Assembly (NCBI GenBank): GCA_009792885.1
Contig: WMCF01000025.1
Coordinates: 3,415,150-3,479,149, forward strand
DNA: 64,000 bases
Direction: 5' to 3'
Origin: Eremophila alpestris peregrina
Lineage: Eukaryota; Chordata; Aves; Passeriformes; Alaudidae
In this document: positions 49,378 through 62,000 of the stretch, piece by piece
Layout: each line of letters opens with the position of its first letter
Position numbering within the stretch: position 1 is the stretch's first letter
The notes under the pieces: generated by a model
The model's database searches: none
Seen by the model: only the letters and a program-made list of their open reading frames with translations
Told to the model about the DNA's origin: nothing
Made by a program: the position numbers and the translations under genes

Positions 49378-50000
49378 CATGAGCCAGAAAGCCAATGGAA
49401 TCCTGGGCTGTATCCAAAGCAGAGTGGCCAGCAGGGCCAGGGAAGGTTCTGCCTCTCTGCTCTGCTCTGGTGGGTCTCCACTGCACTGCTGCATCCTGCT
49501 CTGGGGTCCCAGCACAGGAAGGACATGGACCTGTTGGAGCAGGTACAGAGGAGGCTACCAAAATTATTAGAGGGATGGAGCACCTCTCCTATGAGGGAAG
49601 GCTGAGAGAATTGTGATTGTTCAGCCAGGAAAAGAGAAGGCTTCAGAGTGACCTAATTCTGGCTTTCCAGTACTTGAAGGGAGCCTTCAAGAAAGATAGA
49701 GAGAGACTATTTGTAAGAGCATCTAGTGACAGGACAAAGGTGAAAGGACTCAGACTAAAAGAGAGTAGGTTTAGATTAGATATTAGACAAAAAAAATCTT
49801 TACTGTGAGGGTCATGAGGCACTGGAACAGGTTGCCCAGAGACGCTGCAAATGCCCCATCCCTGGAAGTGTTCACAGCCAGCTTGGATGGGCCTTTGAGC
49901 AACCTGGTCTGGTGGAAGGTGTCCCTGCTCATGGCAGGGATTTGAAACTAGATGATGTTTCAAGTTCCTTCCAATCTAAACCATCCTATGATTCTGTGAT
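49378..50000 (+). mobile_element. CR1 LINE, 5'-truncated, 3' end intact
   Basis: Starts within ORF2 ('AGCCAGAAAGCCAATGGAAT', 'CCTGGGCTGTATCCAAAGCA'). It encodes in broken frames the blocks KIIRGMEHLSYEGRLREL and FSQEKRRLQSDLILAFQYLK (63-codon frame at 49617-49808), and ends in the CR1 3' UTR with CCATCCTATGATTCTGTGAT. The N-terminal and central frames are shifted relative to one another, so it is inactive. It resembles the familiar avian consensus more closely than the 11660 or 33050 copies, suggesting a younger insertion. Confidence 0.95.
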
Positions 50001-51927
50001 CACAGTTGAACACAGAACAGGAGTTCAGGTCAGGGAAGGAGTATTTGCAAAAACTCAGCTCTAGACATCTGAAACACCTGAGTGAGAAAGAAAAGACGCC
50101 TTGTAAGGCAGTAGTCTGGGTGCCCCCTGCCCAAATGAGGATTTTTCTAATGGCACTTTTGGATGCAACGCCATGAAGAGAACTAGTACTTATCTGGAAT
50201 TTCAGGATTACCTTGATATGAAGCTTTCTGGTATGTTTTGAAGCATTTGCCTTTTCTTTATCATAGAAAGTGATATTTAATGAAAGTGTCAGTCTACATG
50301 ATCCTTTCAATCAAAGCAGCATGCATTACTGTTTAACGAAGCCTGTGACTTGTGCTTCTATAAAATATGCTAAGAGCCTGCATTACAAGATCCAGTAATA
50401 GAGGAATTAGCTTATAGTGTACACAGGAGAAAAGCTTTGCTCTGAGACAATTTACAGTGGTTCTGGGAAAAGATTTGCTATAATTTTGCTCTGAAACAAT
50501 GCTGCTGCTTTTATAGCAATTTTTATTGGCAAGTTCATCCTCAAATGTGTTGTTTTATCATTACTTTTCTATTATTCACAGTGAAAAAATATCACCGTAA
50601 AAATATTACTTGCTCCAGTAGAAAACTCGGTTACTAAGGTTACTAGATGAGATCTGTTTGGAATGATTTAAAGCTCCTAAACACACTTTCCTCCCCCAAC
50701 AAGCTGACTGAGAAGAAGACTCTGCCCTAATAAATTAACAATGGTAAATGCGGACTGACCTACAAATTAAGAAATACAAGGTTAAATACAAACATCGATC
50801 AAAGGCAAGAACTATAAATAGATAATGAACTGAAGAAACAATGCCTGCAAAGCAAAAGGCTCCTGGAGTTTCCATGTTTGCTGGTGAATGCTACTTAAGT
50901 ATCCTGCTCAGCAGAAGAGGAGGATACTGCTTACATGCATTCAGAGGAAATGTTGTGCAGCAGGAAACCTCATCACATCTACCTAGAATAACTCAAGAAA
51001 AAATAGAAAACATCCTCCATGAAACTCTGCAAGGAAGTTCTGCATAACTTCTCCAAGTCCAGGGCTGTGACTTGACACAGTATCTCTGCCTTTACACAGA
51101 TAATTGTGCATTTTCTATTACTTGTTTGGCAGTTAGTGAAGTCCAAAGCCATGTTTTGCAGAAAGGCTACCCCTTTCGACTTTTTGGTAGAACTGAAATC
51201 TGTAAACGCAAGTACAGTGTCTAACAATGAAACATAAATTATACAGGAAAACAAGCACATCTCTGTGTGTCATCACAGGTCTATTGCCATCAATGCAGTC
51301 ACGCAGACATTCAGTGAGTGAGGATTCAGACTCATGGGAATGGAGCTCTTCCAGGTATGTATTTCGTTTTTGCACTGTTGGCATCCCTGTTTTGAAAGGC
51401 AGGTCCTAACCTAAAGCTCTCACCTGAAGTGGAATTCTTTCTCTGGAGCCCTATAATACACCATCCAAGGTTTTGGGAACACCCTGCTTCATTGAAAACA
51501 TTATCCTTGCTGCAGGTCCCTGAGCCTTCATGGTGGTAAATAATGGATAGACAGATGCCCTTAGAGATGCAGGACAGACCCTAGGGAGGTGAGGAGACTA
51601 GGAAATGTTCTCAGTTAATTAAAGTCCCATTCTCATGTAGCCACCTCTGGCAACAGGGAATATTGTATGTAGCACTGGAAGGGATGTGGGAGCAGATTTA
51701 GAACTAGAATAGTACTACTCAGATGAGAACATTGTCTTTGATAATCATGGAGGAAAAAACCAAGATAGAAAGGATATGCTTTAATTAAGTCACAAGTGTA
51801 ATAACGCAGCTGGGAGTGCCACTTGGAAGTATGTTGTAGCAAACAACCAACTTTTTACCCCTAAGCCTCTTTCCTTTGGAAGGATCTGTCAGCTTTCCCA
51901 CTGTCGAAGCCCTGAGGAAACAGGAGC
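50001..51927. other. Unique non-coding DNA
   Basis: No supported gene. Sequence around 50560-50800 is AT-rich with homeobox-like words and is listed as a candidate conserved element. Confidence 0.65.
50560..50800. other. Candidate conserved non-coding element
   Basis: Clustered AT-rich words with little simple repetition ('AAATATCACCGTAAAAATAT', 'CTCGGTTACTAAGGTTACTA', 'AAATTAACAATGGTAAATGC', 'AAACATCGATCAAAGG'). The last resembles a TCF/LEF-type ATCAAAGG site. No coding frame or repeat similarity. Inference only. Confidence 0.25.
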
Positions 51928-52345
51928 AGCATGGTTGAGGTTGGAAGAAGCCCCTGGAGATGGTCTAGTCCAACGCCCCATGCTTGGTGCAGCATCTGCT
52001 AGACAGCTTGCTCAGGACTGTAAGCAGGCTGCTCAAAACTGTGTCCAGTCAGATTTTGAATCCCTCCAGGAACAAAGACTTCACAATGTCTTTGGGCAAC
52101 TTGTCCCAATGTTTGACCAGCTCAACAGTAAAAATGTTTTTATTTCTTATGTTTAAATTGATTTTTTTTTAATTTCAATTAGTGCTCATTGCTTCTTGTA
52201 CCAGTAAGAGCTTGTCTCCATCTTCTTTACTGCCTTCAATCAGGTACTTATACACAGTGACAAGATCTCCCTGGCCAGCTCTTCTCCAAGTTGAACAGTC
52301 CCTCCTCTCTCAGCCTCTCCTCAGGTCCCTCATGGGCTTGCCCCA
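51928..52345 (-). mobile_element. CR1 LINE 3' end, minus strand
   Basis: Plus-strand reading starts 'GCATGGTTGAGGTTGGAAGA', then 'GATGGTCTAGTCCAACGCCC', the reverse complement of a CR1 3' UTR. It continues through 'GACTTCACAATGTCTTTGGG' and 'GTGACAAGATCTCCCTGGCC' to 'GAACAGTCCCTCCTCTCTCA', 'GCCTCTCCTCAGGTCCCTCA'. A T-rich expansion lies inside at 52160-52172. It is 5'-truncated and non-functional. Confidence 0.92.
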
Positions 52346-55300
52346 GATTTTATTTCAATTCCTGGCAACTGAATGTACTTTAAGAAAGACCAGATTTTGC
52401 CCTAGAGGTTTGCCACAAGGTGATGCTGCTAGTTAAATCTATTTCTCCTACACTCCACCTCTCAGCCTGAGATCTTAGAGACTTCATTTCCTCACTGTTA
52501 TCAGCTAAAGGCACATCTGCTTTCTGATTCACTTAGGATGATTTTTAAATCAAGCTGGTGCTGCACTTGATTCTTTCTAACTGGTACACTCTGACTTATC
52601 ACCTTGGAGAAGTCCTGGCCATGCCCTAAATCCTGATGATTAAGTCAGCCTTTTAATAATATCCCGAATAATTTCTGTGAAGGTGTAGAACAATAATTTT
52701 GTGAGGCAGTTTCTTGGCTGTACAAAGGTGTAGGGGAGCCTGTCTCGGAGCATATTGTTCATTTTGATGCCAACCAAGAACCATCTTGTCAGTGAAGCAT
52801 TGCTGAATGTGGTGTGCCTTCCTATCCCCCCTCTGCCAGCTGCTATAATATCTTTCTTCTTGTCACTCCATTCTAGCCAGTTCAGTGACCTTCCTCAGGA
52901 AATCAGCTGTTTGTGCCCTGGGCACACCATGTTTTGCTGGTGTACCTGGGCACTGCTCCCTTGGCTCATTCACAGCATCTTGGAGTGGGATTTGGAAAAT
53001 CACTGAATGTGCTGTTCCACAGTTCCTGAGTACACATGGAAGCAGTGGCATCTCATCTCTCCTTGACTTGACACTGTTCTGGATGGCAGAACTGAGAAGG
53101 AAAGGTTTTTTTCCTTTTATCAGGGGAACAGTGAGCTCTCTCTTGCATGCTGCCACAACAGAGCTCATCTCTGAGATAATGCTCTGACCTGTGAGGAGAG
53201 GCTGTTGACCAGATCAGCCATGAGAAATGTCTCAGTGTGGCATTGTCCATCCAGTGCTTCTGTTTTCTGTGATCCATCACCCCAGTGAGGAGCTTTCTAT
53301 CAGTTGGGGAGGGACACTGAGGAAGGGGCTGAAGGGACAGGCAAAGATATTCTGACTGCTCTTAGGTCTTCCCTGTTGTGAGCCCTGTGGGCCGAGGCTC
53401 CTTCCTGCTGAACCCAACCCAGAAACCAAGGAACTACCTGCCACAGCATACTGGTCAAGTTGGTTTACATTGAGACAGCTCTTCTTGAGGAGCTGCTGGA
53501 ATGACCACAAAGAAACAACAATACACCATGACCCAGCAAGGAAAACAGTAGTCCCACATACTGGGAACCTAAATGTTGTTAAATGTTCCTCCTCTTCTAC
53601 TCCCTGTCCCAAAATGGCAGTGTATGGGAGCAAATTGAAGACTACAAATGATAAATGCCCATACACACACAGACACAGCTGAACTTGGGGTTGGCTGTCG
53701 GGATGTGCTTGTTGCTGGCTTGCAGCCTAGGAAAAGCTGGAGGAAACTGTGAAAGCTAACAGGAAGCAGTGCTTTCAGATCAGGCAATTTGGATGCTGCT
53801 GTGGTGCCCTCTCACAAAGGCTTTACTTTTTGCTAATGAAAGATGTTCTGAAGGGGGTAAATCCCTTTCTTAATCCACTCCTACATCCTCATAAATTCAC
53901 AACAGCTGATGGGCATAACTTGTTCTAATTATTTTGGTCCTTAGATGACTCCTTTACCCACGTGTCCTTTGAATTTAAAATACAACAACCAGCAGTGTAA
54001 CTTGTCTGTATATCAGTATGCTGTTATGTGTTTTAGCAAAGGAATAGCACAGTTGAGTTAACATATTTGTTGAATGAATTACGAAATTTATGAAAATCTG
54101 TGCAGATAACCATAATTAATTGTATTACCACAGCACTAATGATTCAGAGCTTTGACTGAAAGTAAAGAGACAATTCCTCTAGGTACCATCAACCTAATTC
54201 CTCTTTGGTCATGGGACAGAGTGCAGCAACCTGCTCATGCCTCACCTGGGGGAGGGAAAGGAAACCATGGTTGGACAGGTGCATAACCCTTGTGTGGAAA
54301 CACATGCCCAGACCTTGGTTTGGCTCTGCTGGCAGTGGCTTTCTCATCAGCCTAGGTCTAGGAAATGGGTCAGCCAAGGAATATCTACTTACTTCCACCT
54401 CTCTGTTTTATTTAGAAAGTGGGTTTTTTTGTGCAAAATTGCTTTTTTCTGGTCAACAACCATTCATCAGCAAATAGAAGGTCATTTACCTGTGACAGTA
54501 CTGCCCTGCATCAGTAGAGCAGTGCCTAGCCTCATTTCTCATTAAGGGCAAGGTCAGCACAATGAGAGTACATGCTTTGCGCTGCCCCGAGTCCTGGGTT
54601 GACTTCACTTCCATATCTGGTTCCTTTCTCCTGGCTCATCATGGCACAACCATGGTCATAAAATCTGATCTCCAATAAAAACATTTCAAAATGAGCAGGT
54701 GGGAAGATGTCCACCTCTATTTTCAGGGTGAACCTAAAATGCTGGTAGTGTAACAAATGCAATGGTGAGGGGATATTTAAAACATAAATGTTCTGAGGCA
54801 ACCAGATTTAAAGTTTGGGTCCTGAGCAGATATGACGCAAGCAGCACAGGAAGACTCTGTATTAAAAGCAAACCCTTTTTATCTGAATGATCAGAGAGTA
54901 CTCATCTTCTGTAGTCTATAAAAGTAAATTTATATAGAGGGAAAGCCTCCACAAGGTATAAACAAGATCAAAATGCAGCCTCATTACCGGTTGCCCTGGT
55001 AGGTGCTGTTCCACACAGAGCTCTACAGGAGAGAGTTTCTGAGGAGAAGAAATGAGCCAGCCAAAATATTATCTTCTAGGCTCATAGCCCACTGCTTCCT
55101 GTCAGTCACTAGATAAATTCTTCCTCAGGATGATTTTCTTTGCCAAAGGGAGCACAGTGCTGCTGTCTCAGATACACAGTCTCAAAAACATAGGCTTCTG
55201 TTTATCGGCTCATGCTGTACCTGGGCTTCCGTACCTTCACTTGGGTTATCATGTCCAGTTGCTGGCTTACAGCTGCAAATCAGGTGCCAGAGGAGAGTCA

Positions 55301-57528
55301 AATTCGATTTCATGCTGTAATTAATTCTGTAGGAGTAAAAATGCTTGCAGGAATATGATAGCTCCTTCCCTCTGCAAGCAGTGGTTTGGTTCCAGCAAGG
55401 CTAAAAATACATCATATTTACTCAAATGTAAAGCATTGGAATAATTTTCAAACATATTTGTTAACAGCCAAAAGTCTCTGCCTATCACAGAGGAAAAACA
55501 CAGAGAAAAAACACTATCTGAATGCCTAAGTCCTGCTGAATTTTTTCATGCCCTGTGAAGCAGCATCAAAGGACGAAATTGGCAGCCACTATTTGGGGTT
55601 TTGTGTCCTTTCTTCAGCTTTCTTCAGAGCTTCTTTTATCAATGAACCTAGAAGAACCCAGTAGGACTTGCATTCTCAAGATGTGGTTAAGGACCAAGGC
55701 ATGAGGTCAGGGTGCAGTGGACTTGAAAAATGGGAAGCATTGGATGGGAATGTCATAGGAAAGGCTGTGGTTTGGAAATACAGGATGATATGTAAAGAGG
55801 AAAAAGAAGGCCTAGAAGCGACATATAGGCAAATTATAGCTTATTACTTTAGCTCATGAATTTATCTGTGCTGTATAATGAGCAAAAAGTCCTAACCTTA
55901 CCCAAATTTTTGGTAAGCTGTCTTTGTATGTACAATGTATGTCTAAGAAGCAGAAATTTGTGTTTCCATTCATGGACAGGTTGTGGGATTCTGTTTCTTC
56001 AGTTTTCTTTCCATCATAAGCCAAGGACTAAGGACTGCCTGTCCCTTACACATAAAATGTCGCCATAGGGTCTGCTCTGCTGTTGACTTCACTCTGCCCG
56101 CATGAGTTAAACACAGCTTGATATGGAGCAAGGCATTGAGAGTTTCTTTGTGGACCTGCCCTAAATCCTGGGTTTCCATTCCCAGTGAAACTGGACTTGC
56201 TCACACACTTGAAACAAGGTCAGTACCAAGCAAAGTTCCTTTTCTGCCCCAACCCTCAGCTGCCCAAAGTCTGCAGGCCACCCTGGTGAGCCTTGAAAGA
56301 TGCTACAGGCACACTGATGTGGCTGTGATATGTGCCATCCACCCAGGGTGAGGAATGCACTGCTCTCCACATGGGGTTTTTAAAGGTGAAATGCTCAGTG
56401 TAGATAAGTAAAATAAACAGTAACGGTGGTTATCTCAGTCACCCACTGTGTGGAGAATTGCCCATGATGGTGTCCCATCACTCCATCACTCAGCTTCACC
56501 ATGCTTTTCAATATAACCTTGTTTTTTAAAAAGCTGAAAATACTTTTCCTTTAATCTAGTTTGCTTTGTCAATGGTGTAATGTAATCCATGGGTGACTGT
56601 ATTAGGTTTGACATGAAAAACTCGTGGCTATAATGCCATCCTCAAGAAAGAGGATAAGGTAGGTATTTGTCACTGCGAAGGTACTAACATACTAATGGTT
56701 TTGATTTAAAATGGTGATATTTCAAACACCTCATGTGAAAACAGAAGAGAAGCAGTGTAGGAAGGAAGCTGCTCTTCATGAAGAATTGGATGTTTTGCAG
56801 GAAAACCTCCTTTGACTTTAGCAACTTCAGTGCCAACAACAGCTAAAATTTAGACATGTGCAACCTAATTTCCTGGGGGCTATGGCTTAGTGACATGCTT
56901 AAGGTGTGAAAAAAGACAGTAGAGAAAAAAACCCCACACTTCGTTGAGCCATTCCATGATAAATGTGCTAAAAATTCAAGCTTTTTCTCACCAGCTACAT
57001 ATAGACTCCACTGCCCTTTCAGCTTAGAAAGTAGAGTCATTTAACACCACCTTGTTCCATTTTTGTTTTTCACTTCATTGCTTCAGTTTGTCTCACCTGT
57101 AATTGTTATGTGTTGTTTTTACTGCTTTTCTGCTTCTCTGCATCCCTTCTCTTCTACAGATTTTGTCTCTGCTCCTGAAGGGATCCTCATAAAACTGGAA
57201 GTTCAGCATGGACTCATTCAGGTCACTCATTCAACTTGTTTTCCTCTGATAACTTCTTGCCCATTTTCCCTCAGCACATCATGATAAAGACAACAGCTGT
57301 ATGATGAAGGCATGCTGGTCTGTTTGACTCTGTTCCAATCCTGTCCCCCACCCCTGACCTCCTCTGTGCACCAGTCCTGCTCTACCCTGACTATTTGGGA
57401 TCTCCTTTTCTGGCTGTCTCTCATTCCACTGTGGGGATCCAACATCCAGAGATTGTTGCAGAACACAATGCCTTCCCTCTTTGAAAGGGAGTTTTAGAGG
57501 TCAAAACCACTGTGGGTTTTGTGCCTCT
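52346..57528. other. Unique non-coding DNA
   Basis: No supported gene or named repeat. The longest open frame (129 codons, minus strand 53277-53666) shows no domain. The right edge is set by the target-site duplication of the solo LTR. Confidence 0.65.
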
Positions 57529-57533
57529 GCAGC
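57529..57533 (+). repeat. Target-site duplication GCAGC, left copy
   Basis: Five bases directly before the LTR terminus TGTGGTGG; the same GCAGC directly follows the other terminus at 59026-59030. A 5-bp duplication fits retroviral-type integrase, as in ERVL-like or some ERV families. Confidence 0.85.
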
Positions 57534-57617
57534 TGTGGTGGTTTCAGGGTCTTTCTGCTGTGAGATAGGATTAAGAGAAAAGCAAAGCAGGCTCAAACTT
57601 AAACGATATAAAGATAG

Positions 57618-57623
57618 TTTATT
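57618..57623 (-). terminator. AATAAA polyadenylation signal of the LTR
   Basis: Minus-strand AATAAA within TGTTAATAAACTATC, about 85 bases before the LTR end, in the position expected for the R/U5 junction. Confidence 0.7.
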
Positions 57624-57723
57624 AACACACACTAAAAGGAAATAGGGGGAAAAAAACCCCAAAGAATCAAAATGAAACTTCCAAAACACTTCCCCCACCA
57701 GCTTCTTTTCTTCCTTATAGACA

Positions 57724-57733
57724 CTTATAAAGG
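57724..57733 (-). promoter_or_regulatory. Proximal TATA-like box of the LTR
   Basis: Minus-strand CCTTTATAAG, about 100 bases upstream of the AATAAA. That spacing would give a conventional short R region. Alternative to the distal TATA at 58914-58922. Confidence 0.4.
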
Positions 57734-58305
57734 CAAGAACTCAGAACCTAAGGTCTGTACTTCTTATAAAATAGTCTTTCATCAATCTCTTTAGAGAGAG
57801 AAATTTCTTCTGGCTGTGGTAACTCTCCACAAAGACAGAAACAGTCTACTCCTGGTTCTTAGCTCTCACAGAAGACAGCCGCCCAGAAACAAAATTCTGT
57901 CTCTGTGGTTCTCCCATAAAGTGCAGTTTTTCCCATCAACTGCACTTGGGTCATGGACTTGATGCATTCTGGGTTGTTATTTTAAAAATTAACAGTTCAG
58001 GTGCAAAGGATACGCTTCATCCCATTCTAGGGCAGAAACATCTCTCACTTTTACTCAAAGCACTGGCGCAGAGGACTTATATCACATCAAGAATCTTACT
58101 CAGATGCCTCAGGGGACCACAGGGTCACTGCTTCATCTCTATCTACTTAGTCTACTGCAAATACCTCTACTCAAAAATTACCAATCTGAACAATTATTTC
58201 CCCAGTTCATATTCTCCATGGTTTAAAGATATATTCTAGCATAGTTTGTTACCACAATTAACAAAAGATTTTCAGCCTAAGGGCATCTTCTCATCTCCCC
58301 ATCCC

Positions 58306-58563
58306 TTAAGACACAACACCTCTTTCACAGACCTCAGTGTCTTCATGAAGCCTAAATAGAAATGTCTCTACCATGACATCTTCTTCACTCCCTAGAAGGA
58401 TCAGTGTTCTGCAAGCTTCACCTTGGCAAAGACAATTAATTGTAGCTCGGGGATGGTCCCGTGCTGTCGGCCGGGTGATGGCGGCAGCTCTTGAAAAGCG
58501 CTGAGGCCTAGTGGCAGGGGGAGGAGGAACAGGAACGGCGGCTGAGGTCGCGATGGCTCCCAT
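58306..58563 (-). other. 85-codon open frame inside the LTR, significance unknown
   Basis: The frame starts with methionine in a GCC-ACC-rich context within the CpG-rich part of the LTR. Its N-terminal third is alanine- and proline-rich (MGAIATSAAVPVPPPP), and the rest has no recognisable domain. It stays open partly because of GC-rich composition. It could be leader or U3 sequence that happens to be open, so I do not call it a gene. Confidence 0.3.
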
Positions 58564-58880
58564 GGTGGTGGATGCAGCTTTCGCCCCCTAAACCCCTCGG
58601 TCTCATTCGGGGTAGGTTCAACCTGGGCTCGGAGCCGCTCCAGGTGGAAGGCAGTGGAGGGGGGAATCAGCTGCAGTCCCCCACGAACAGCGGCTGGAAC
58701 TCAGTCCGGGCAGAGCTGGAGCACACAGCTCTGCCTCCCTCTCTGCCCAGCAGTCACTGAGCATAGCAGATGCCCCGAGCTAGGCCAGGGCCCAGCAGCC
58801 CCGGCAGGGCTCAGCAGGCCCCCGGCTCCCCCCGGCCGGAGAGAGCTGGAGCTGCCTCCCACCCATCCTGAGGCGAGCCG
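58440..58880. promoter_or_regulatory. CpG-rich segment within the solo LTR
   Basis: GC content rises sharply and CpGs are frequent (for example GTCGGCCGGGTGATGGCGGC, GGAACGGCGGC, CCCCCGGCCGG) compared with the CpG-poor flanks. Retained CpGs suggest a fairly recent insertion or low methylation, and the segment could act as a promoter. It lies just downstream, on the minus strand, of the distal TATA-like box. Confidence 0.5.
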
Positions 58881-58913
58881 CAGAAAGAGGAGGAAGTTCC
58901 CAAAATCCCCAGC

Positions 58914-58922
58914 TTTTATAAA
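58914..58922 (-). promoter_or_regulatory. Distal TATA-like box of the LTR
   Basis: Minus-strand TTTATAAAAG inside 'ACATTTATAAAAGCTGGGG', about 105 bases from the LTR 5' end and directly before the CpG-rich segment. If this is the used start, the R region would be well over 1 kb, which is unusual. Confidence 0.45.
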
Positions 58923-59025
58923 TGTGCTCATTCACGAAAACGAACTCACTTTCTCACTGGCTGAATCATGTGTCCTTACAGGTAACTATTTCTTTTTTAA
59001 CTAAAAGCTACACTAAACCATAACA

Positions 59026-59030
59026 GCAGC
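59026..59030 (+). repeat. Target-site duplication GCAGC, right copy
   Basis: Matches the 5 bases at 57529-57533; the LTR terminus ...CATAACA lies directly to its left. Confidence 0.85.
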
Positions 59031-62000
59031 TCACCAGTGGCAAAGCCCAGGGAACAGCACACTGCCAAGGACCTGTGCCAGAGAGAAGCTGGGGGGGCCT
59101 GGAGTGTGGGTCACCTTTTCTTGTAATCTCACCTCTTACAAGAAGAGCCTTTAGTTAAGACTAGACTTTGCCTAGAGAAACAGGGACTGTAAGTAACAGC
59201 ACTCATTGGTGATTTTCCTTGACACAACCAGCTGCAAGGGCCACCTGGATGACCAATACAGAGGCAGCTTTACTGGGGCTGTTAGTGCCCAGCAGCAGGG
59301 AGGCTCAGGTTTCTCTAGGACATGCTCCTGTTGTGTTTTAGCAAAGTTGTGTTTGTCACTCATGTTGGGTTTTTGGGTTTTTTTTTTCAGGAAAAGTGTA
59401 AAAAACATACACTGGTGTGTTTTCCTGTGAGTTGCTTCTATCCTACACAGAACTGAATATCTTCCTTTCATTAGGATGTACCTGGTAACCCTTCCTAGTC
59501 AGGGGGCTGTAATGTCAGTGTGGAATGGGAACAAAACAGCAGTAATGTTTTATTTTAGTGAGAGGACTCCGCAAGCTCCTGCCGCTGCATGGTCCTACCT
59601 CCAACCTGCCTCATTCTGAGTGCTCCTGAGGTCACACTCCCCAAGCTTGTACCCAGCCCTAGGTCTCTCTGCTCCCTGCATCCTTATTCTTCTTGAACAG
59701 GAGAAGTATATTCTGTTCAAGCACCTTTTGTGTGCTGTCTTACCTCTCTCCTCCTACAATAACTTCAGCTCTTCCCACGCTCTCTTCCTCCTCTGTGCTA
59801 TTTATCTACATCTGTAGATACTGTAGATGTCCCCTGCTTCATTGTTCCTCTTTATGTTATAATTAGGGTGTCCAGCGCAGCTTTAGTTCATTTAATTTAT
59901 TAATCTTCTATCTTGCTCTCCATTCCTCTTTCCCAGAACCTCACTTCTTGCTGTTTTAAGTTAATTCTTCTTGTTGGTTATTCAAATGTTAACAAATGTA
60001 ACATCACTGCAAGTCTACATTCTGTGCTCTTAGAATACACAATTTCTTCGGTATTAGGAGTTCACAGCTTATTTGTCTTACATTACCTGTAGTGCTAGCA
60101 CAAAGCTGAACTATGTAAGCCTCAATTTACCTCCCTAGAACTGAAAATTAGTCATCTGTAAGCAGTCAATTGTGCTGATTACACTGATCACTAAACCAGC
60201 CGCATCCTTATCTTACTTGCTCTATTTTAGGACTGAAAATGGTTGTATCACATCATTTCTGCTACATGTTCGTGCTCTCTGTTTCTCTGCCTTTTTTTCC
60301 TTCTAATTCACATTTGTTTTGAACTGAAAATGAAGCATCACAAATTATCTATGAAATACAGCTACTAAATAGAAGGTACAGCCCTTAGGGAAGCAACACC
60401 CCAGCTGAACACAGACAGCTTCTCCTTTTTGTTAGAGTGCCCAAACCAAAGGGATTCAATATAATTCCTTGATTAAAAAGATTTATCCTCCTCTTTGTGC
60501 TCATTTTTCTTCTGATTATTTCCCCCACCCCAGATGCAAGACAATCCATCCATTGCATCCTGTCATCATCTTTTAAGGATGACTCCCCTATTACACTTAG
60601 TGATAGGTGGGGTCATTTCCTTGCATTTATACATCTGAGAGGTGGAGGAATAAGAGAGATTGAGCTGAGGGCTCCAAACTGCAGGGGGTTCTCTTTCATG
60701 TCAGACATCGTAAATATGTGACACACTCACTGACTCCCAGCATTTGTGCCAGCATTGATTCTCTTTGGAAATTTCATGTTAAATTGCTTTTCAAAGGCAC
60801 AGTGGAGAGCTGGTAACTTGTTTCTGAAAGGGCAAGGTTTCTTTATTCTGTCTGCTCTGCCCTGTGGCATCCATGTAATACCATTAAAAATTTCCTTCCT
60901 CTTAACTCTGAACGAGAAGAAGCCAGACATGTTTAGCACACCCTTCCTTCTTTGGCTCTCAATTTTCAGACCAAAAATACATCTTTTGACTTATTTAAAC
61001 TGCAGTTGCAAGTGCATATCAGATCACTGGAACCAAGGGATCCATGATTCCAGTACTCCTATGTCCCCATGTGCTTCTGGCTGTCAAAACTGCTAAGCAT
61101 GAAGGATATTGAGCTGTCCAGGTTTCCAGGTAAACTTCATCTCTGGCTTTCTTTCCTTGAGATTCTGCAAACCCTCTCTGTTTGAAGACCTGTGCCATAA
61201 GGAGTCAGATTTCTATTATCTGCTCAAAATGATTTTTTTTTCGTTTCTACATAGCTTTGTAGAGCTTCTCAAAAATCACATTCCCCTCTAAGTATTTTTT
61301 CCTGTATTATACCTAGATATTAATTGATTGCTCCCTAGAAAACAGCCTACTGTGATGACGGAAACACTGGGTAATAGGGAGTGTGTTTGCTGAGCACGGG
61401 CAATTGTGGCACCTTTTCTGTGCCACTGGGTTCATGGAGGTTGTCTGTGTCTCCCAGGCTCATCTGGCTGATGATATTTGTCAGATGGCTTGTGGATATA
61501 CTTGACTGGTAAAGCCTGAGCTCATAGGTCTGGATGCTGCAACTCATCCCCAAAGAACCTGACTGCTGTAGGCTATAGAGAAACTTTTTAGGAGGTGCTG
61601 CAGCCTCGGAATATGAGAAAGACTTGGGAAGTATAAAACTGAAGCATTGGATGTCTGAGCTCTGCTCTGATGTTTGTGCAACAGATATGGCCTGACACAG
61701 CCATGGAGCATGGGTCTCTCTCACTTGATTCCCAGAGTACAGGAAGCACAGGGAGGGTGTCTGCACAGAGGGAAGACAGAGAGCTGGCTGAAGGCTTGCC
61801 ACAGGAGCAATATTGCCCTTGGTCTGCTCCAGCAGCAGGCAGGGTGTGTGCAGTCAGCCCAGCTTCATCCCATGTCAGAGGTCACTGCCCAGTCCTGGCA
61901 GCGTGTGGCAGCTTCTCCCGAGGGTGTGCTGCAGGGAGCAGCACTGCACCTGGCCTGGCAGGCAGCCCTGGCCCTAGCCCTGAGCTGCAGGAGCAGGACA

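Larger units (their letters stand above)
57534..59025 (-). mobile_element. Solo LTR of an endogenous retrovirus, 1492 bp
   Basis: On the minus strand the element runs from TGTTATGGTTTAGTG to CCTGAAACCACCACA, so it starts with TG and ends with CA as LTRs do, and it is bounded by perfect GCAGC target duplications. Just before its end it carries AATAAA (57618-57623 on the plus strand as TTTATT), followed by a 'GTTTGAGCCTGCTTTGCTTT' tail typical, in my memory, of passerine ERV LTRs. TATA-like words on the minus strand lie at 57724-57733 (proximal) and 58914-58922 (distal, TTTATAAAAG). The section 58440-58880 is GC- and CpG-rich, in contrast to the rest. No gag, pol or env sequence and no second LTR are present, so this is a solo LTR formed by recombination between the two LTRs of a provirus. 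The subfamily name is not assigned. Confidence 0.85.

Noticed and set aside
59806..59830. Small palindrome around ATCTACATCTGTAGATACTGTAGAT
   Set aside because: Short, imperfect and isolated; no surrounding feature gives it meaning.
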